DNA of 64,000 nt from Ornithinimicrobium sp. F0845 (GCF_023015765.1 NZ_JALKAL010000003.1:124001-188000); one strand, 5' to 3'. Shown: positions 49,796 to 59,869, counted from the stretch's first letter. Numbers and translations: made by a program. Notes: a model not told the origin generated them from the letters alone.

Positions 49796-50995
49796 ATGGT
49801 GCGCGTCACCCTGGTCACCAGGATCTTCGCCCCGGAGGCCGCGGCCGCGACCTTCCGGCTGACCGAGGTCGTCCGGGCGCTGGTCGCCCGCGGCGCCCAG
49901 GTGCGTGTGCTGACCAGCGACCCTCCGCCGGGCCGGTCCGCGGACGACGCCTCCGTGGTGGGGGGCGCCCGGGTCCAGCGCGCCCCGGTGCTGCGGGACG
50001 CGAGTGGCTACGTGCGCGGCTACCTGCAGTACCTCTCGTTCGACCTGCCGGCGGCTGTCCGGCTGCTCGTGACGCCCCGACCGGACGTGGTGCTGGTCGA
50101 GCCACCTCCGACGACCGGGGCCGTCGTGCGCGCCGTGACAGGTCTGCGGTCGCTGGTCGGGACCCGGGTGCCCTATGTCTACTACGCCGCCGACGTGTGG
50201 TCCGACGCCTCGGAGTCCGTCGGTGCGCCCGCGGTTGTCGTGTCCCTGCTGCGCGCCGTCGAGCAGTTCGCCCTGCGCGGCGCGGCGCAGGTGCTGGCGG
50301 TCTCCGACGGGGTCGCCGACCGGGTGCGTGAGCTCGGCGCCGACCCGGTGACGGTCGTGCGCAACGGCATCGACACCACCGTCTTCAGCCCCGACGGGCC
50401 GCCCCCCGCGGACGCGCCGGAGGCGCCGTTCCTGGTCTATGCCGGGACCGCCTCGGAGTGGCAGGGCGCCGAGGTCTTCGCCGAGGCGATGCGGGAGGTC
50501 CTGCGCCAGGTGCCCGGTGCCCGCCTGGTCTACCTCGGGCAGGGCAGCTCGTGGCCGGCGCTGCAGCGGGTCGCCGCACAGCTCCCGACGGGCGCGATCG
50601 AGCTGCGGCCCCTCGTGCCGCCCGGGGAGGCCGCGGCCTGGCAGCGGGCGGCGGCGGGTGCGCTGGTCTCCATCAAGCCCGGTCTCGGCTACGACTTCGC
50701 CTATCCGACCAAGGTGCTGGCCGCCCTGGCCTGCGGCACCCCGGTCGTCTACGCCGGCCCCGGGCCCGCTGCCGACGACCTGCGGGAGCACGACCTGGGC
50801 GAGGCGGTGGAGTATGCCGTGGGGCCGGTGGCCGCGGCGATGGTCCGGGTGCTGTCGGCGCGGTCCGCGGAGGGTGATCGTGAGCGACGGGCTGCGTGGG
50901 TGCGCGAGCACCGGTCCCTGTCCCGCACCGGGGCGGAGGCCGCTCAGGCGGTGCTGGCAGGCGGCGCCGCTCGCCCCACGGGCAGCGAACAGTAG
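49796..50995 (+). CDS. Glycosyltransferase (GT4-like, GT-B fold)
   Basis: A 399-aa GT-B protein: N-terminal VTRIFAPEAAAATFRLTEVVRALVARG, middle VVRNGIDTTVF and LVYAGTASEWQGAEVFAEAM, C-terminal FAYPTKVLAALACGTPVVYAGPG. It lacks a signal peptide. It follows the diamino-sugar genes by 9 nt and probably transfers that or another sugar during surface-polysaccharide assembly. Confidence 0.85.
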   Translation: MVRVTLVTRIFAPEAAAATFRLTEVVRALVARGAQVRVLTSDPPPGRSADDASVVGGARVQRAPVLRDASGYVRGYLQYLSFDLPAAVRLLVTPRPDVVLVEPPPTTGAVVRAVTGLRSLVGTRVPYVYYAADVWSDASESVGAPAVVVSLLRAVEQFALRGAAQVLAVSDGVADRVRELGADPVTVVRNGIDTTVFSPDGPPPADAPEAPFLVYAGTASEWQGAEVFAEAMREVLRQVPGARLVYLGQGSSWPALQRVAAQLPTGAIELRPLVPPGEAAAWQRAAAGALVSIKPGLGYDFAYPTKVLAALACGTPVVYAGPGPAADDLREHDLGEAVEYAVGPVAAAMVRVLSARSAEGDRERRAAWVREHRSLSRTGAEAAQAVLAGGAARPTGSEQ

Positions 50996-51077
50996 CCTCG
51001 GCCCTTGAGGCCCTGATCCGGTCGAGCACGACCAGCTCTGACCTCCGACCACGCCCACGCCACTGAGGGAGCTCGCG

Positions 51078-52154
51078 ATGGTGATGACAGTGCGGCGAGC
51101 AGCGGACCCGTTGGGCCGGCTGCGGCGCAGTCGCCGCAACACCATTCTGGTCACTGTCCTGCTGACCCTGCTGAGCGTGACGGTGCTGGCGACGACCGCA
51201 CTCGGCCCCGTCTCCGTGGATCCCGGGACAGTGGCCCGCATCCTGGCCGGCAAGCTCTTCGCCGTCGGCGACCCCACCTGGGACGCGACCGCGGAGGGGA
51301 TCGTGTGGGCGGGGCGGTTCCCGCGGGTGCTGCTCGCCGTGGCCGTGGGTGCCGGTCTGGCGGTCTGCGGGATGGCGCTGCAGGCGATGGTGCGCAACAT
51401 GCTGGCCGACCCCTACCTGCTCGGCATCAACTCGGGTGCGTCAACCGGGGCCGCCCTCTCGATCCTGTTCGGGTTCGGGCTCGGCTTCGGCGAGTACGCC
51501 CTGACCGGCAGTGCCTTCCTCGGTGCACTGGCGGCTTCCCTGCTGGTCTTCTTCGTGGCCCGGGCTGCAGGAACGGTCACCTCGGTGCGGCTGCTCCTGG
51601 CCGGCGTCGCCGTCGGCTATGCGCTGTCGGCGCTGACCAGCTTCCTGATCTTCATGTCCGGGTCGGCCGAGGGCTCACGGTCGGTGATGTTCTGGCTGCT
51701 GGGCTCCCTGGCGCTGGCCTCCTGGGGCGTCCCCCTGCTGATCGTCGTGGTCGTCGTCATCCTGACCATCGGGGTGCTCACCGCGTGGGGCACCAGGCTC
51801 GACGCACTGGCCATCGGCGACGAGACCGCGCACATCCTCGGTGTCTCGGCGACCCGGTTCCGGACGCAGCTGCTGCTCCTGGTGTCCCTCTGTGTGGGTG
51901 TCGTGGTGGCGGCCTCGGGAAGCATCGGCTTCGTCGGCCTGGTGATCCCGCACCTGGCCCGGCGACTGGCCGGGGCCGCTCACGCCTGGTCGCTGCCGGC
52001 GGCCGCGCTGATGGGTGGCATCTTTCTGGCCTGGGCGGACCTGCTGGCTCGCACCGCGCTGCAACCCCGGGAACTGCCGATCGGCATCATCACCGCACTG
52101 GTCGGCGCACCCTTCCTGCTCTACCTCATCCGCAGTCTCTATCGAACCACCTGA
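51078..52154 (+). CDS. FecCD-family ABC transporter permease
   Basis: A 358-aa permease with about nine membrane segments and the motifs RFPRVLLAVAVGAGLAVCGMALQAMVRNMLADPYLLGINSGAS and GSIGFVGLVIPHLAR. It belongs to an iron-siderophore, heme or cobalamin importer with the next two genes. Only one permease gene is present, so it should act as a homodimer, unlike the heterodimeric system at 5738-9628. I found no IdeR box or cobalamin riboswitch in the 82 bp upstream. Confidence 0.88.
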   Translation: MVMTVRRAADPLGRLRRSRRNTILVTVLLTLLSVTVLATTALGPVSVDPGTVARILAGKLFAVGDPTWDATAEGIVWAGRFPRVLLAVAVGAGLAVCGMALQAMVRNMLADPYLLGINSGASTGAALSILFGFGLGFGEYALTGSAFLGALAASLLVFFVARAAGTVTSVRLLLAGVAVGYALSALTSFLIFMSGSAEGSRSVMFWLLGSLALASWGVPLLIVVVVVILTIGVLTAWGTRLDALAIGDETAHILGVSATRFRTQLLLLVSLCVGVVVAASGSIGFVGLVIPHLARRLAGAAHAWSLPAAALMGGIFLAWADLLARTALQPRELPIGIITALVGAPFLLYLIRSLYRTT

Positions 52155-52226
52155 GGACGTGCTGGCCTCGTCCGACACCCACCCGATCGATGCCCAGCCA
52201 CACACTGACCCCGACTGGAGAAGAAG

Positions 52227-53230
52227 ATGACCCACCGTCCGACGGCCCGCCGTGCCGCACCTGTCGTCCTGGCCACCCTGGTGTTCGGGCTGGCCAGCTG
52301 CGGTGTGGTGTCCGAGGTCGACGACAGCGAGGGACAGGAGGCGAGGACCGGGTTCCCCCTGACGCTCACCAACTGCGGCGCGGAGGTGACCCTCGAGGCG
52401 CCGCCGGAGCAGGTGCTGCTGCTGAAGAGCTGGCCGGTCATCTATCTGCACGAGCTCGGGGTGATGGACCGGGTGATCAGCCGCGCAGGGGCCTACCCGG
52501 ACGAGTACTACGACGAGGAGACCCGATCCGAGCTGGCGGACGTGCCGCTGCTCACCGACCAGCTCGACCCCAGCGGGCACCTGCAGATCTCCCGGGAGGT
52601 CGTGCTCGCGCAGGAACCCGACCTGATCTTCGGAGAGGTCGAGAACCTCGACCGGACCACCCTCGGCTCCGCGGGCATCTCGGTGCTGGAGGAGCCGGCC
52701 CTGTGTCCAACTGGTGGTGCAGATGCAGCCCCGCAGTTCGAGGACATCTACGAGCAGATGGAGGTCTATGGGGCGGTGTTCGCCGTTCCCGGTGGTGGCG
52801 CCGACCAGGCGGCTGCGCTGCGGCAGCGCGTCGAGGCCATCGTCGAGACCGTCCCGGCGGGGGAGACCCGCACCGCCGCGGTGCTGTACCCCACCGTGGG
52901 CGGCGGCACGACCTACGCCTACGGCACCCGCTCGATGGCACACCCGCAGCTGACCGCGGCCGGCTTTGAGAACGTCTTCGCCGACGTGGATGAGAGGGTG
53001 TTCGAGGTGAGCGTCGAAGAACTCGTCGGACGGGACCCGGACGTCCTGGTGCTCCTCTACTCCGACGGTGAGCCCGGTCCGGTGAAGGATGCCGTCACGG
53101 CGCTGCCCGGCGCCGACGGGATCACCGCCATCGTCGAGGATGAGGTCCTGGTGCAGCTCTTCAACTTCACCGAGCCGCCGAGCCCGCTGGCCGTGGACGG
53201 CCTTGAGCGCATCGTCGACCGGTTCCACCC

Positions 53231-53234
<4 letters not shown>
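52227..53234 (+). CDS. ABC transporter substrate-binding lipoprotein (PBP2/FecB-like)
   Basis: A 335-aa protein with a lipoprotein signal (LVFGLASC, Cys ~25) and a TroA/FecB-type binding fold (KSWPVIYLHELGVMDRVISRAG, EVVLAQEPDLIFGEVENLD, ELVGRDPDVLVLL). Substrate cannot be assigned. Shine-Dalgarno GGAGAAGAAG precedes the ATG. The stop overlaps the ATPase start (GTGA). Confidence 0.85.
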
Positions 53235-54055
<821 letters not shown>

Positions 54056-54135
54056 TTCCGGGCAGGCGGCCACGGACCACAGGGCGGTTCGCCACCGAGG
54101 ATCAGGTGAGATGGGGTGCTGTCAGGAGCGCGCGA

Positions 54136-54141
54136 CATACT
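54136..54141 (+). promoter_or_regulatory. -10 box of a leaderless promoter
   Basis: CATACT, 6 nt before the ATG at 54148. Confidence 0.5.
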
Positions 54142-54147
54142 GCTGGC

Positions 54148-54981
54148 ATGTTCGGGTCACGGCGGCGCAGGCAGCGCGAGATGGAGCGCCGCCTGCGCGA
54201 GCTGGACTGGCTGGACCAGACCTACGGGATGGGCTCCTACGGCCCGGTGTCCCCGCCGCCGCGCAAGCCCTCACGGGCGTCCGGGGTGGTCGCCCTCATC
54301 GTGCTGGCGGCCGTCACCGTGTCGGCGGTCTTCGCCATGCAGCCGGGGGTCTTCCCCGACCGGGTGCACGAGCTGCTCGGGACCAGCCCGGAGCGGTTGC
54401 TGCCCGCCCGCGACATCCCGACCGGACCCGGGGAGTTCAGCTTCATGGCGACCCAGCCCGACTCGGACGAGCCTGTGGGCTACAACCCGTGCCGGGTCAT
54501 CAGCGTGGCGATCAACCCCGAGGGGGCACCCGACGACCACCGGGAGCTGGTCGAGACGGCGATGGCCCGCACCAGCGACGCGACGGGCCTGCAGTTCGAG
54601 CTCGTCGGCACCACGGACGACCGGGACTTCGAGCACATGGGGATGGACGACCCGGTGCTCGTCATGTGGGCCGACGAGACCGAGGCCCCCGACCTGGCCG
54701 GTGACATCGCCGGGGTGGGTGGCAGCTACCGCGTGTCGCCCTTTGGCGGTGGCAGGGAGCGTTATGTGACAGGGTTCGTCATCCTCGACGTCGATGCCTA
54801 CGACCGCATGCGCTCCGGGGCGATCCGGCAGGCGGTCATGGACCACGAGTTCGGTCACCTCGTCGGGCTCGGGCACGTCGAGGACCCTCGCCAGCTGATG
54901 CACGCCCGCGGGGGCTTCACGACCGAGTACGGCGACGGTGACCTGGCTGGTCTTGCGGAGCTCGGCGCCATCTCCTGCTGA
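54148..54981 (+). CDS. Membrane-anchored zinc metalloprotease (matrixin/metzincin-like)
   Basis: A 277-aa protein. An Arg/Glu-rich cytoplasmic N-terminus (~40 residues) is followed by one membrane helix (about 45-64) and an external domain. HEFGHLVGLGH at 233-243 is the extended HExxHxxGxxH zinc motif, and ARGGF about 20 residues later could be a Met-turn region (LMHA precedes it). It is a likely type II membrane protease. A upstream ATG at 54106 exists, but the -10 spacing favours 54148. Confidence 0.8.
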   Translation: MFGSRRRRQREMERRLRELDWLDQTYGMGSYGPVSPPPRKPSRASGVVALIVLAAVTVSAVFAMQPGVFPDRVHELLGTSPERLLPARDIPTGPGEFSFMATQPDSDEPVGYNPCRVISVAINPEGAPDDHRELVETAMARTSDATGLQFELVGTTDDRDFEHMGMDDPVLVMWADETEAPDLAGDIAGVGGSYRVSPFGGGRERYVTGFVILDVDAYDRMRSGAIRQAVMDHEFGHLVGLGHVEDPRQLMHARGGFTTEYGDGDLAGLAELGAISC

Positions 54982-55032
54982 GAGCCACGGCCGCTGCCCA
55001 TCGCCGTCGCGGCGGTTGATTGGATGGTGAGC

Positions 55033-55815
55033 ATGACGACGGCTACCTGGGATCCCGGTCAGTACCTGCGTTATGGGGACGAGCGCGGCCGGCCCTTCGT
55101 CGACCTGGTCTCCCGGATCACCAGCGAGGCCTGCACGGTCGTCGACCTGGGCTGCGGCCCCGGGCAGCTGACCCCGGTGCTGCGGGCGCGCTGGCCGCAG
55201 GCACGCATCACCGGGCTCGACTCCTCCCCGGAGATGATCGCGCGGGCGGAGGAGCAGAACACGGACCCGCTCACGGAGTATGCCGTGGCGGACGCCGCGG
55301 ACTGGAGCCCCGAGGGTCCGGTGGATGTCCTGGTCTCCAACGCGATGCTGCAGTGGGTCCCCGGCCACGCCGACCTGCTGCTGCCCTGGACCGAGCACAT
55401 CGCGCCGGGCGGCGCCCTGGCCTTCCAGGTGCCGGGCAACTTCGCCGCGCCCAGCCACCGGCTGCTGTGGGAGACCGCAGCACGCCCGGCATACTCCCGC
55501 TTCACCCAGGACCTGGGGCCGCGCGCCGCGGTCCTGGACCCGGCCGACTACCTGGCGCTGCTCAGCCGGCCCGGGTGGACGGTGGACGCGTGGGAGACCA
55601 CCTATCTGCACGTGCTGCCGGGGGAGGACCCCGTGTTCGAGTGGATCTCCGGGACGGGCGCCCGGCCGGTCCTGCAGGCGCTGCCGGACGAGGTGCGCGG
55701 GGAGTTCGAGGCGGAGTACAAGGCGGCGCTGCGCGAGGCCTATCCGCGTCAGGACGTCGGCACCGTGCTGCCGTTCCGGCGAATCTTCGTGGTGGCCCAC
55801 AGGACCAATTTGTAG
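55033..55815 (+). CDS. tam: Trans-aconitate 2-methyltransferase-like SAM methyltransferase
   Basis: A 260-aa class I methyltransferase: WDPGQYLRYGDERGRPF at the N-terminus, VVDLGCGPGQLT (SAM motif I), GLDSSPEMIARA, and SNAMLQWVPGH near 95. All are characteristic of Tam, which methylates trans-aconitate and so protects aconitase from its inhibition. The final VVAHRTNL fits the family end. ATG 55024 is an alternative start three codons upstream. Confidence 0.85.
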   Translation: MTTATWDPGQYLRYGDERGRPFVDLVSRITSEACTVVDLGCGPGQLTPVLRARWPQARITGLDSSPEMIARAEEQNTDPLTEYAVADAADWSPEGPVDVLVSNAMLQWVPGHADLLLPWTEHIAPGGALAFQVPGNFAAPSHRLLWETAARPAYSRFTQDLGPRAAVLDPADYLALLSRPGWTVDAWETTYLHVLPGEDPVFEWISGTGARPVLQALPDEVRGEFEAEYKAALREAYPRQDVGTVLPFRRIFVVAHRTNL

Positions 55816-55843
55816 ACTGGACGGCCCCACGGAGGGAGGCATC

Positions 55844-55957
55844 GTGGCTGACCGGATCAGTGACTTCGCGCTCCTGCTGCCGGGCGCCTGGCCGGACGAG
55901 CCGTGGGACGGCGACCGACTGCCGAGGAAGCACCGGCCGGAGGGATGGGACGCATGA
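55844..55957 (+). CDS. 37-residue protein coupled to the DUF1992 gene
   Basis: GTG preceded by GGAGGGAGG. It encodes MADRISDFALLLPG... and ends PEGWDA. It is acidic, with several Trp and Pro, and has no membrane segment. Its stop overlaps the ATG of the DUF1992 gene (ATGA), so translation is coupled. The clear ribosome-binding site and overlap support a real small protein or leader ORF. No function known. Confidence 0.6.
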   Translation: MADRISDFALLLPGAWPDEPWDGDRLPRKHRPEGWDA

Positions 55958-56619
55958 GTATGCCGAGTGGCACACCGGGACAGCGACCCGACGGGGAGGT
56001 CGGGGCAGAGACCGAGGCCGACGCGCGGGAGCGGGAGCGCCGGACGCAGGCGCAGCAGGCGCGGCCGCGGATGAACGTCCAGCAGATCCACTCGTGGGTG
56101 GACCTGGAGATCGAGCAGGCCCTGCGGCGCGGCGAGTTCGACAACCTGCCGGGCGCTGGCAAGCCGATCAAGAACCTGGAGCAGAACGACCCGGACTGGT
56201 GGGTCAAGGGGCTCATCGAGCGGGAGAAGCTCGACCTCAGCTCCGCCCTCCCGACCGTGATGGCGCTGCGCCAGGAGCGGCGCGGGTTCCCCGAGTCCCT
56301 GGCCGGGATCTCCGACGAGGTGGCGGTGCGGGAGCGGCTGGAGGACTACAACCAGCGGGTCCTCGAGGACCGTCGCAAGCCCGTGGTCGGCCCGAACCCA
56401 CCGGCCGTCGCCGGTCGTGTCGACGTGGACGAGATGGTGGCCCAGTGGCGCCAACTGCGGATCGACCGGGAGCGGCGGGTCTCCGCGGGGCCCGCGACGG
56501 TGCAGGCCAGCGAACCGTCCGTGGAGCAGGGCCGCACCGGCTGGTCCGTGAGCCGCACCGCGGCCGCCGTCGCGGTGGTGCTGATCGTGCTGGTGGTCCT
56601 GCTGTGGGTGGTGCTGTAG
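55954..56619 (+). CDS. DUF1992 protein with C-terminal membrane helix
   Basis: A 221-aa protein. The DUF1992 (DnaJ-homologue subfamily C member 28, conserved) domain spans about residues 45-130 with WVDLEIEQALRRGEFDNLPGAGKPI. A second Arg-rich helical segment follows, and a hydrophobic helix at the extreme C-terminus (AVAVVLIVLVVLLWVVL) gives a tail-anchored layout. DUF1992 function is unknown. The start overlaps the small upstream ORF. Confidence 0.85.
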   Translation: MSMPSGTPGQRPDGEVGAETEADARERERRTQAQQARPRMNVQQIHSWVDLEIEQALRRGEFDNLPGAGKPIKNLEQNDPDWWVKGLIEREKLDLSSALPTVMALRQERRGFPESLAGISDEVAVRERLEDYNQRVLEDRRKPVVGPNPPAVAGRVDVDEMVAQWRQLRIDRERRVSAGPATVQASEPSVEQGRTGWSVSRTAAAVAVVLIVLVVLLWVVL

Positions 56620-56649
56620 AGCGGGCTCGACCAGGTCGCACAGAACGCC

Positions 56650-57168
56650 TCAGAAGTGATAGGTCGTCTGTCCGTGGGGGGCCTTGGTGAACGCGATGGC
56701 GCGTGCGGGCGCGACGCGAAAGACCAGCGCCCGGTCGCCGTCGGGGTCGAAGAACTCCTCGTCCACTGAGAAGTCCCAGTCGTTGCCGTACTTGGCGCGG
56801 TAGGCGTCCGCGAGGTCTCTCAGCACCCCTCCGGTCACCCGTGTCGCCGTGCCGCTGACGACGACGTCGGTGCCCTCGGCCCACGTGTTGACCCCTGTCA
56901 TGAGGCTCACGGCCGGTGACCGCTCCAGGTTGCGCGCCTTCTGCTCGCCACCACCCGTGCAGAAGATGAAGGCGCCCTGGTGCCACAGTCCGACCAGGGG
57001 GGTCGTGTGCGGCACCGGCCCCTCGGGGGCTGCCTCTCGGACGGTGGTGAGCCAGTACAGCTCCGCCGTGGTCAGGAGGGTCTCTGCGGCGGCCCAGGGC
57101 AGTGCCTCCGTGGCCTCGCTGAAGCGGGCGTCGAGCTGCTCGACGCGCGGTGTCGCGGACGTGGTCAT
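56650..57168 (-). CDS. Pyridoxamine 5'-phosphate oxidase-family protein
   Basis: A 172-aa split-barrel flavin-binding protein (PPOx/FMN or F420-binding type): LTTVREAAPEGPVPHTTPLVGLWH, AFIFCTGGGEQKARNL, GTDVVVSGTATRVT and FTKAPHGQTTYHF at the C-terminus. The last segment is typical of actinobacterial F420-dependent PPOx-like proteins. Substrate unknown. Confidence 0.8.
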   Translation of the reverse strand: MTTSATPRVEQLDARFSEATEALPWAAAETLLTTAELYWLTTVREAAPEGPVPHTTPLVGLWHQGAFIFCTGGGEQKARNLERSPAVSLMTGVNTWAEGTDVVVSGTATRVTGGVLRDLADAYRAKYGNDWDFSVDEEFFDPDGDRALVFRVAPARAIAFTKAPHGQTTYHF

Positions 57169-57234
57169 GCGGGTGCTGACCTGCCCGCGGATCGGAACTC
57201 ATCGGTGGGCGTACGCACTCTCGCCGGCGCACGG

Positions 57235-57240
57235 CATACT
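57235..57240 (+). promoter_or_regulatory. -10 box of a leaderless promoter
   Basis: CATACT, part of CGGCATAC, 7 nt before the ATG at 57248. Confidence 0.5.
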
Positions 57241-57247
57241 GCCTGAC

Positions 57248-57865
57248 ATGCCGGAGTCCAGTCAGGAGTGGTTCGAGAGAGTCTCTGCCGAGATCGAGAG
57301 GTCCGGCCGCCGGTCGTCCGACTGGGCGCAGTGGTCGAGCTGGCCGTTCGAGGGAGAGCTGACGCCCAAGCCACTGGACCCACCGGCACAGGAGCCGCCA
57401 CGCAGGGGCCTCGGGGGCGAGGGCTGCTTCATCTGCGACAAGCTCGCGGCGGGGGACCGCACCTACGTGTTCTGGGAGGACGAGCACGCGATCCTCGGGG
57501 TGCCGGCCGAGCCGAGGGCCCTGCCGTTCGCGGCCTTCCTCATGCCGCGTGTCCACGCGGACCTGGCTGACCTGCCGCTCCCGTCCGCCGCCCGGATGGG
57601 CGAGCTGCTAACCCTCATCGAGCGCGCCGCCTGCGACGTGCTCGACGTGCCGCGTATCCAGGCAGCCCGGTGGGGCGACGGGCAGGAGCACCTGCACTGG
57701 TGGCTGTTCGCCCGGCCGACGGGGATGCGGCAGCTGCGCGGGACCTTCCTGTCGCACTGGGACGACGTGCTGCCCTCCGCCCCGATCGAGCAGCTGCGGG
57801 CCGACCTCGACCTGGTCGCTGCACGGCTGGTCGAGCTGGCCGGCGGCCGGGCGTTCCCCGGCTGA
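57248..57865 (+). CDS. HIT-like superfamily protein
   Basis: A 205-aa protein. CFICDKLAAGD resembles the N-terminal Cys pair of HIT hydrolases, and QEHLHWWLFARP matches H-phi-H-phi-H with Gln in the first position and the catalytic His kept. A nucleotide hydrolase or transferase role is likely. The first ~55 residues (SSDWAQWSSWPFEG) are an extension I cannot place. Confidence 0.75.
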   Translation: MPESSQEWFERVSAEIERSGRRSSDWAQWSSWPFEGELTPKPLDPPAQEPPRRGLGGEGCFICDKLAAGDRTYVFWEDEHAILGVPAEPRALPFAAFLMPRVHADLADLPLPSAARMGELLTLIERAACDVLDVPRIQAARWGDGQEHLHWWLFARPTGMRQLRGTFLSHWDDVLPSAPIEQLRADLDLVAARLVELAGGRAFPG

Positions 57866-57900
57866 TCGGCAGTATGCCGAGGCACGCGCGATCTGCTCCG

Positions 57901-57906
57901 TAGACT
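57901..57906 (+). promoter_or_regulatory. -10 box of a leaderless promoter
   Basis: TAGACT, 6 nt before the ATG at 57913. Confidence 0.55.
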
Positions 57907-57912
57907 CCGCGC

Positions 57913-58473
57913 ATGGCAACGCAGCGACGGGCCTTCGACGACGTGGTCCTGGAGGGGGATGGTCTCCGGTTGCGGCGCCCCGTGCTCGCGGACGTGCCCC
58001 GGGTCGTGGCGGCCTGCACGGACGAGGAGACGGTGCGCTGGTTGCCGTTGCCGAGCCCCTACGGCCCGGTTGAGGCGATCTCGTTCATCGAGACGAGGGC
58101 CCCGACCGTGCTGCGCGAGGGCACCGGGCTGATCTCGGCGATCGAGGTCGACGGCGAGCTCGCCGGGATGGTCGACCTGATAGGCGTCGACTGGCGGGAG
58201 CAGACGGTGGAGATCGGCTACTGGATCTCCCCGGACCGTCGCGGCCAGGGCCTGGCCGGCCGCGCCGCGGGTCTCCTGGCGCGCTGGGCGCTGCAGGAGC
58301 AGGACGTGGAACGCGTCGAGATCCGCGCGGCGACCGGCAACGTGGCCTCGCAACGCGCGGCCCTGGCGGCGGGCTTCGAGCCGGAGGGGGTGCTCCGCTC
58401 CGCGGGTTTCACGCCTGAGGGACGGGTGGACCTGGTCGTCTTCGGGCTCACCCGAGACGACCTCCTCGGGTGA
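57913..58473 (+). CDS. GNAT-family N-acetyltransferase (RimJ/RimL-like)
   Basis: A 186-aa acetyltransferase: LRLRRPVLADVPRVVAACTDEETVRWL at the N-terminus, EIGYWISPDRRGQGLAGRA (acetyl-CoA-binding motif A) and NVASQRAALAAGFEPEGVLR. RimJ/RimL proteins acetylate protein N-termini, but many relatives act on small amines. Leaderless start. Confidence 0.85.
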   Translation: MATQRRAFDDVVLEGDGLRLRRPVLADVPRVVAACTDEETVRWLPLPSPYGPVEAISFIETRAPTVLREGTGLISAIEVDGELAGMVDLIGVDWREQTVEIGYWISPDRRGQGLAGRAAGLLARWALQEQDVERVEIRAATGNVASQRAALAAGFEPEGVLRSAGFTPEGRVDLVVFGLTRDDLLG

Positions 58474-58518
58474 TGCAGGCGTGCGCCGCGGCACTGGTCT
58501 GGTCGGCGCCGGGAGGGG

Positions 58519-58585
58519 CGGTGCGAGCGGATCTGGGTCGGTGCGAGCGCATGGACCTCGCACGGAGCCGTTCTTGCTCGCACCG
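58519..58585. repeat. Inverted/direct repeats between convergent genes
   Basis: CGGTGCGAGC occurs at 58519-58528 and 58539-58548, and its reverse complement GCTCGCACCG at 58576-58585. The second and third copies can form a 10-bp hairpin with a 27-nt loop. The block lies in the 150-bp gap between two convergent genes, a suitable place for a two-way terminator, though no T-run follows. Confidence 0.5.
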
Positions 58586-58624
58586 ATCTCTGGCCTGCCG
58601 TTTGCCGCCGCCTCAGCGTCAGGA

Positions 58625-59869
58625 TCACCTGGTCGGCGGCGCGAGCCAGGTGGCCAGGACTGCGGCGGCGCGGGTGCCGTCGTGGTTGCGGCGGGACCAC
58701 GCCGGCCCTCGGTCGGCGACCTGCTGGTATGCCGTGCGGTCACCGAGCACCTGCCGCAGCACCTCCTCGAGGGTGTCGGGGTCGGCCTCCACGATCGGCG
58801 GGCCCACAGCCTCGGCGTCGAGTCCCGCGGCGCCGACCCCCTCTGCGTCGAACTCCGCCATCCGATCCCGGACCTCCGGCGCGAGGTGACCGATCACGAG
58901 CCGCCCCGCCGCGGTCGCCTCGGCCGTGAGGGTGCCAGCGTTGCCCAGCGCGATCTGGTCGATCACGATGTCCGCCTCGGCGAGGAAGCCGGGCATCTGC
59001 TGGTTGGGGACGCCTTCGAGTTTGCGGTAGGTCACCAGACCCTCGTCCTCCAGACCGTGCAGGACCCCCTCGACGATCTCCGTGCCCTTCAGCCGGGGGT
59101 TGGTGGGGGCGTGCAGCACGACCGGCCGATCCCGCTCCAGGACCGGCACGCCGGGCCGTCCGGACCCGACGGTGAACCTGTCGACGTCGACCACGACCGG
59201 CAGCAGCGAGGCGCCCGGCACGAAGTCCAGCATGTCGTGCGTGGTCACGAAGACCGGCCCGTCGAACCGCTCGACGATCGCCCGGGTCCGCTCGACGGTG
59301 GCCTGCATCCGGTGCCACCGCTCGTCCCACTCCCCACGGAACGGCGAGTGGGAGTATGCCGTGGCGTGCCGGTGCAGGTCCCGCATCTCCGAGCCGTGGA
59401 TGAGCAGGCCAGGCTCGACGCCGTGCTCCCGCAGGCGCGGCAGATCCTCGAGGATGGTGCGGTCCAGGGGCGCGTCCAGGATCGCACGCCCCGACTCGGC
59501 CAGCACGTGGGTCAGGCCCAGCACCTGGTCCTGATACGGCCGCATGCCCCGCAGCTGGACCTTCCGGCTGAGGAACCAGTCCGTGTCATAGCCATAGCCG
59601 GTGAACCCCCGGACCCGGCGCTCGACGGCCATGCTGCGGGCCGCGACGCCGGGCACCTGCTCCGCGGACCGCGCCCAGCGCTCTGCCTGCCCGGCCGTGT
59701 TCAGCGGACCGATGAGCAGACGTCGCGGGGCGGGTCCGAATCCGGTCAGCTTCCTGGCCTCGTGCTCGGCCTTCAGGCGCAGTGCGGTCTCGCCTGCGGC
59801 GCGCACGGGACCGGGGAGTGCCTGGAAGCTGCGGTAGGCCCACTGTGCAGGTCCTCGCAGCGCAGCCAC
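58625..59869 (-). CDS. Glycosyltransferase-like protein (GT-B fold)
   Basis: A 414-aa protein. RLLIGPLNTAGQAERWARS near residue 50 and FVTTHDMLDFVPGA, VVLHAPTNPRLKGTEIV and NAGTLTAEATAAGRLVIGHL further on fit a GT-B glycosyltransferase of the surface-polysaccharide kind. The N-terminal helix (AQWAYRSFQALPGPVRAAGE) may contact the membrane. The GTG start is supported by TACTCT 6 nt upstream. It diverges from another glycosyltransferase 35 nt away. Confidence 0.7.
   Translation of the reverse strand: MAALRGPAQWAYRSFQALPGPVRAAGETALRLKAEHEARKLTGFGPAPRRLLIGPLNTAGQAERWARSAEQVPGVAARSMAVERRVRGFTGYGYDTDWFLSRKVQLRGMRPYQDQVLGLTHVLAESGRAILDAPLDRTILEDLPRLREHGVEPGLLIHGSEMRDLHRHATAYSHSPFRGEWDERWHRMQATVERTRAIVERFDGPVFVTTHDMLDFVPGASLLPVVVDVDRFTVGSGRPGVPVLERDRPVVLHAPTNPRLKGTEIVEGVLHGLEDEGLVTYRKLEGVPNQQMPGFLAEADIVIDQIALGNAGTLTAEATAAGRLVIGHLAPEVRDRMAEFDAEGVGAAGLDAEAVGPPIVEADPDTLEEVLRQVLGDRTAYQQVADRGPAWSRRNHDGTRAAAVLATWLAPPTR

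Noticed and set aside
50996-51077. Cobalamin or other riboswitch before the second FecCD importer
   Set aside because: The 82-bp region is too short and lacks a recognisable B12-box or paired structure.
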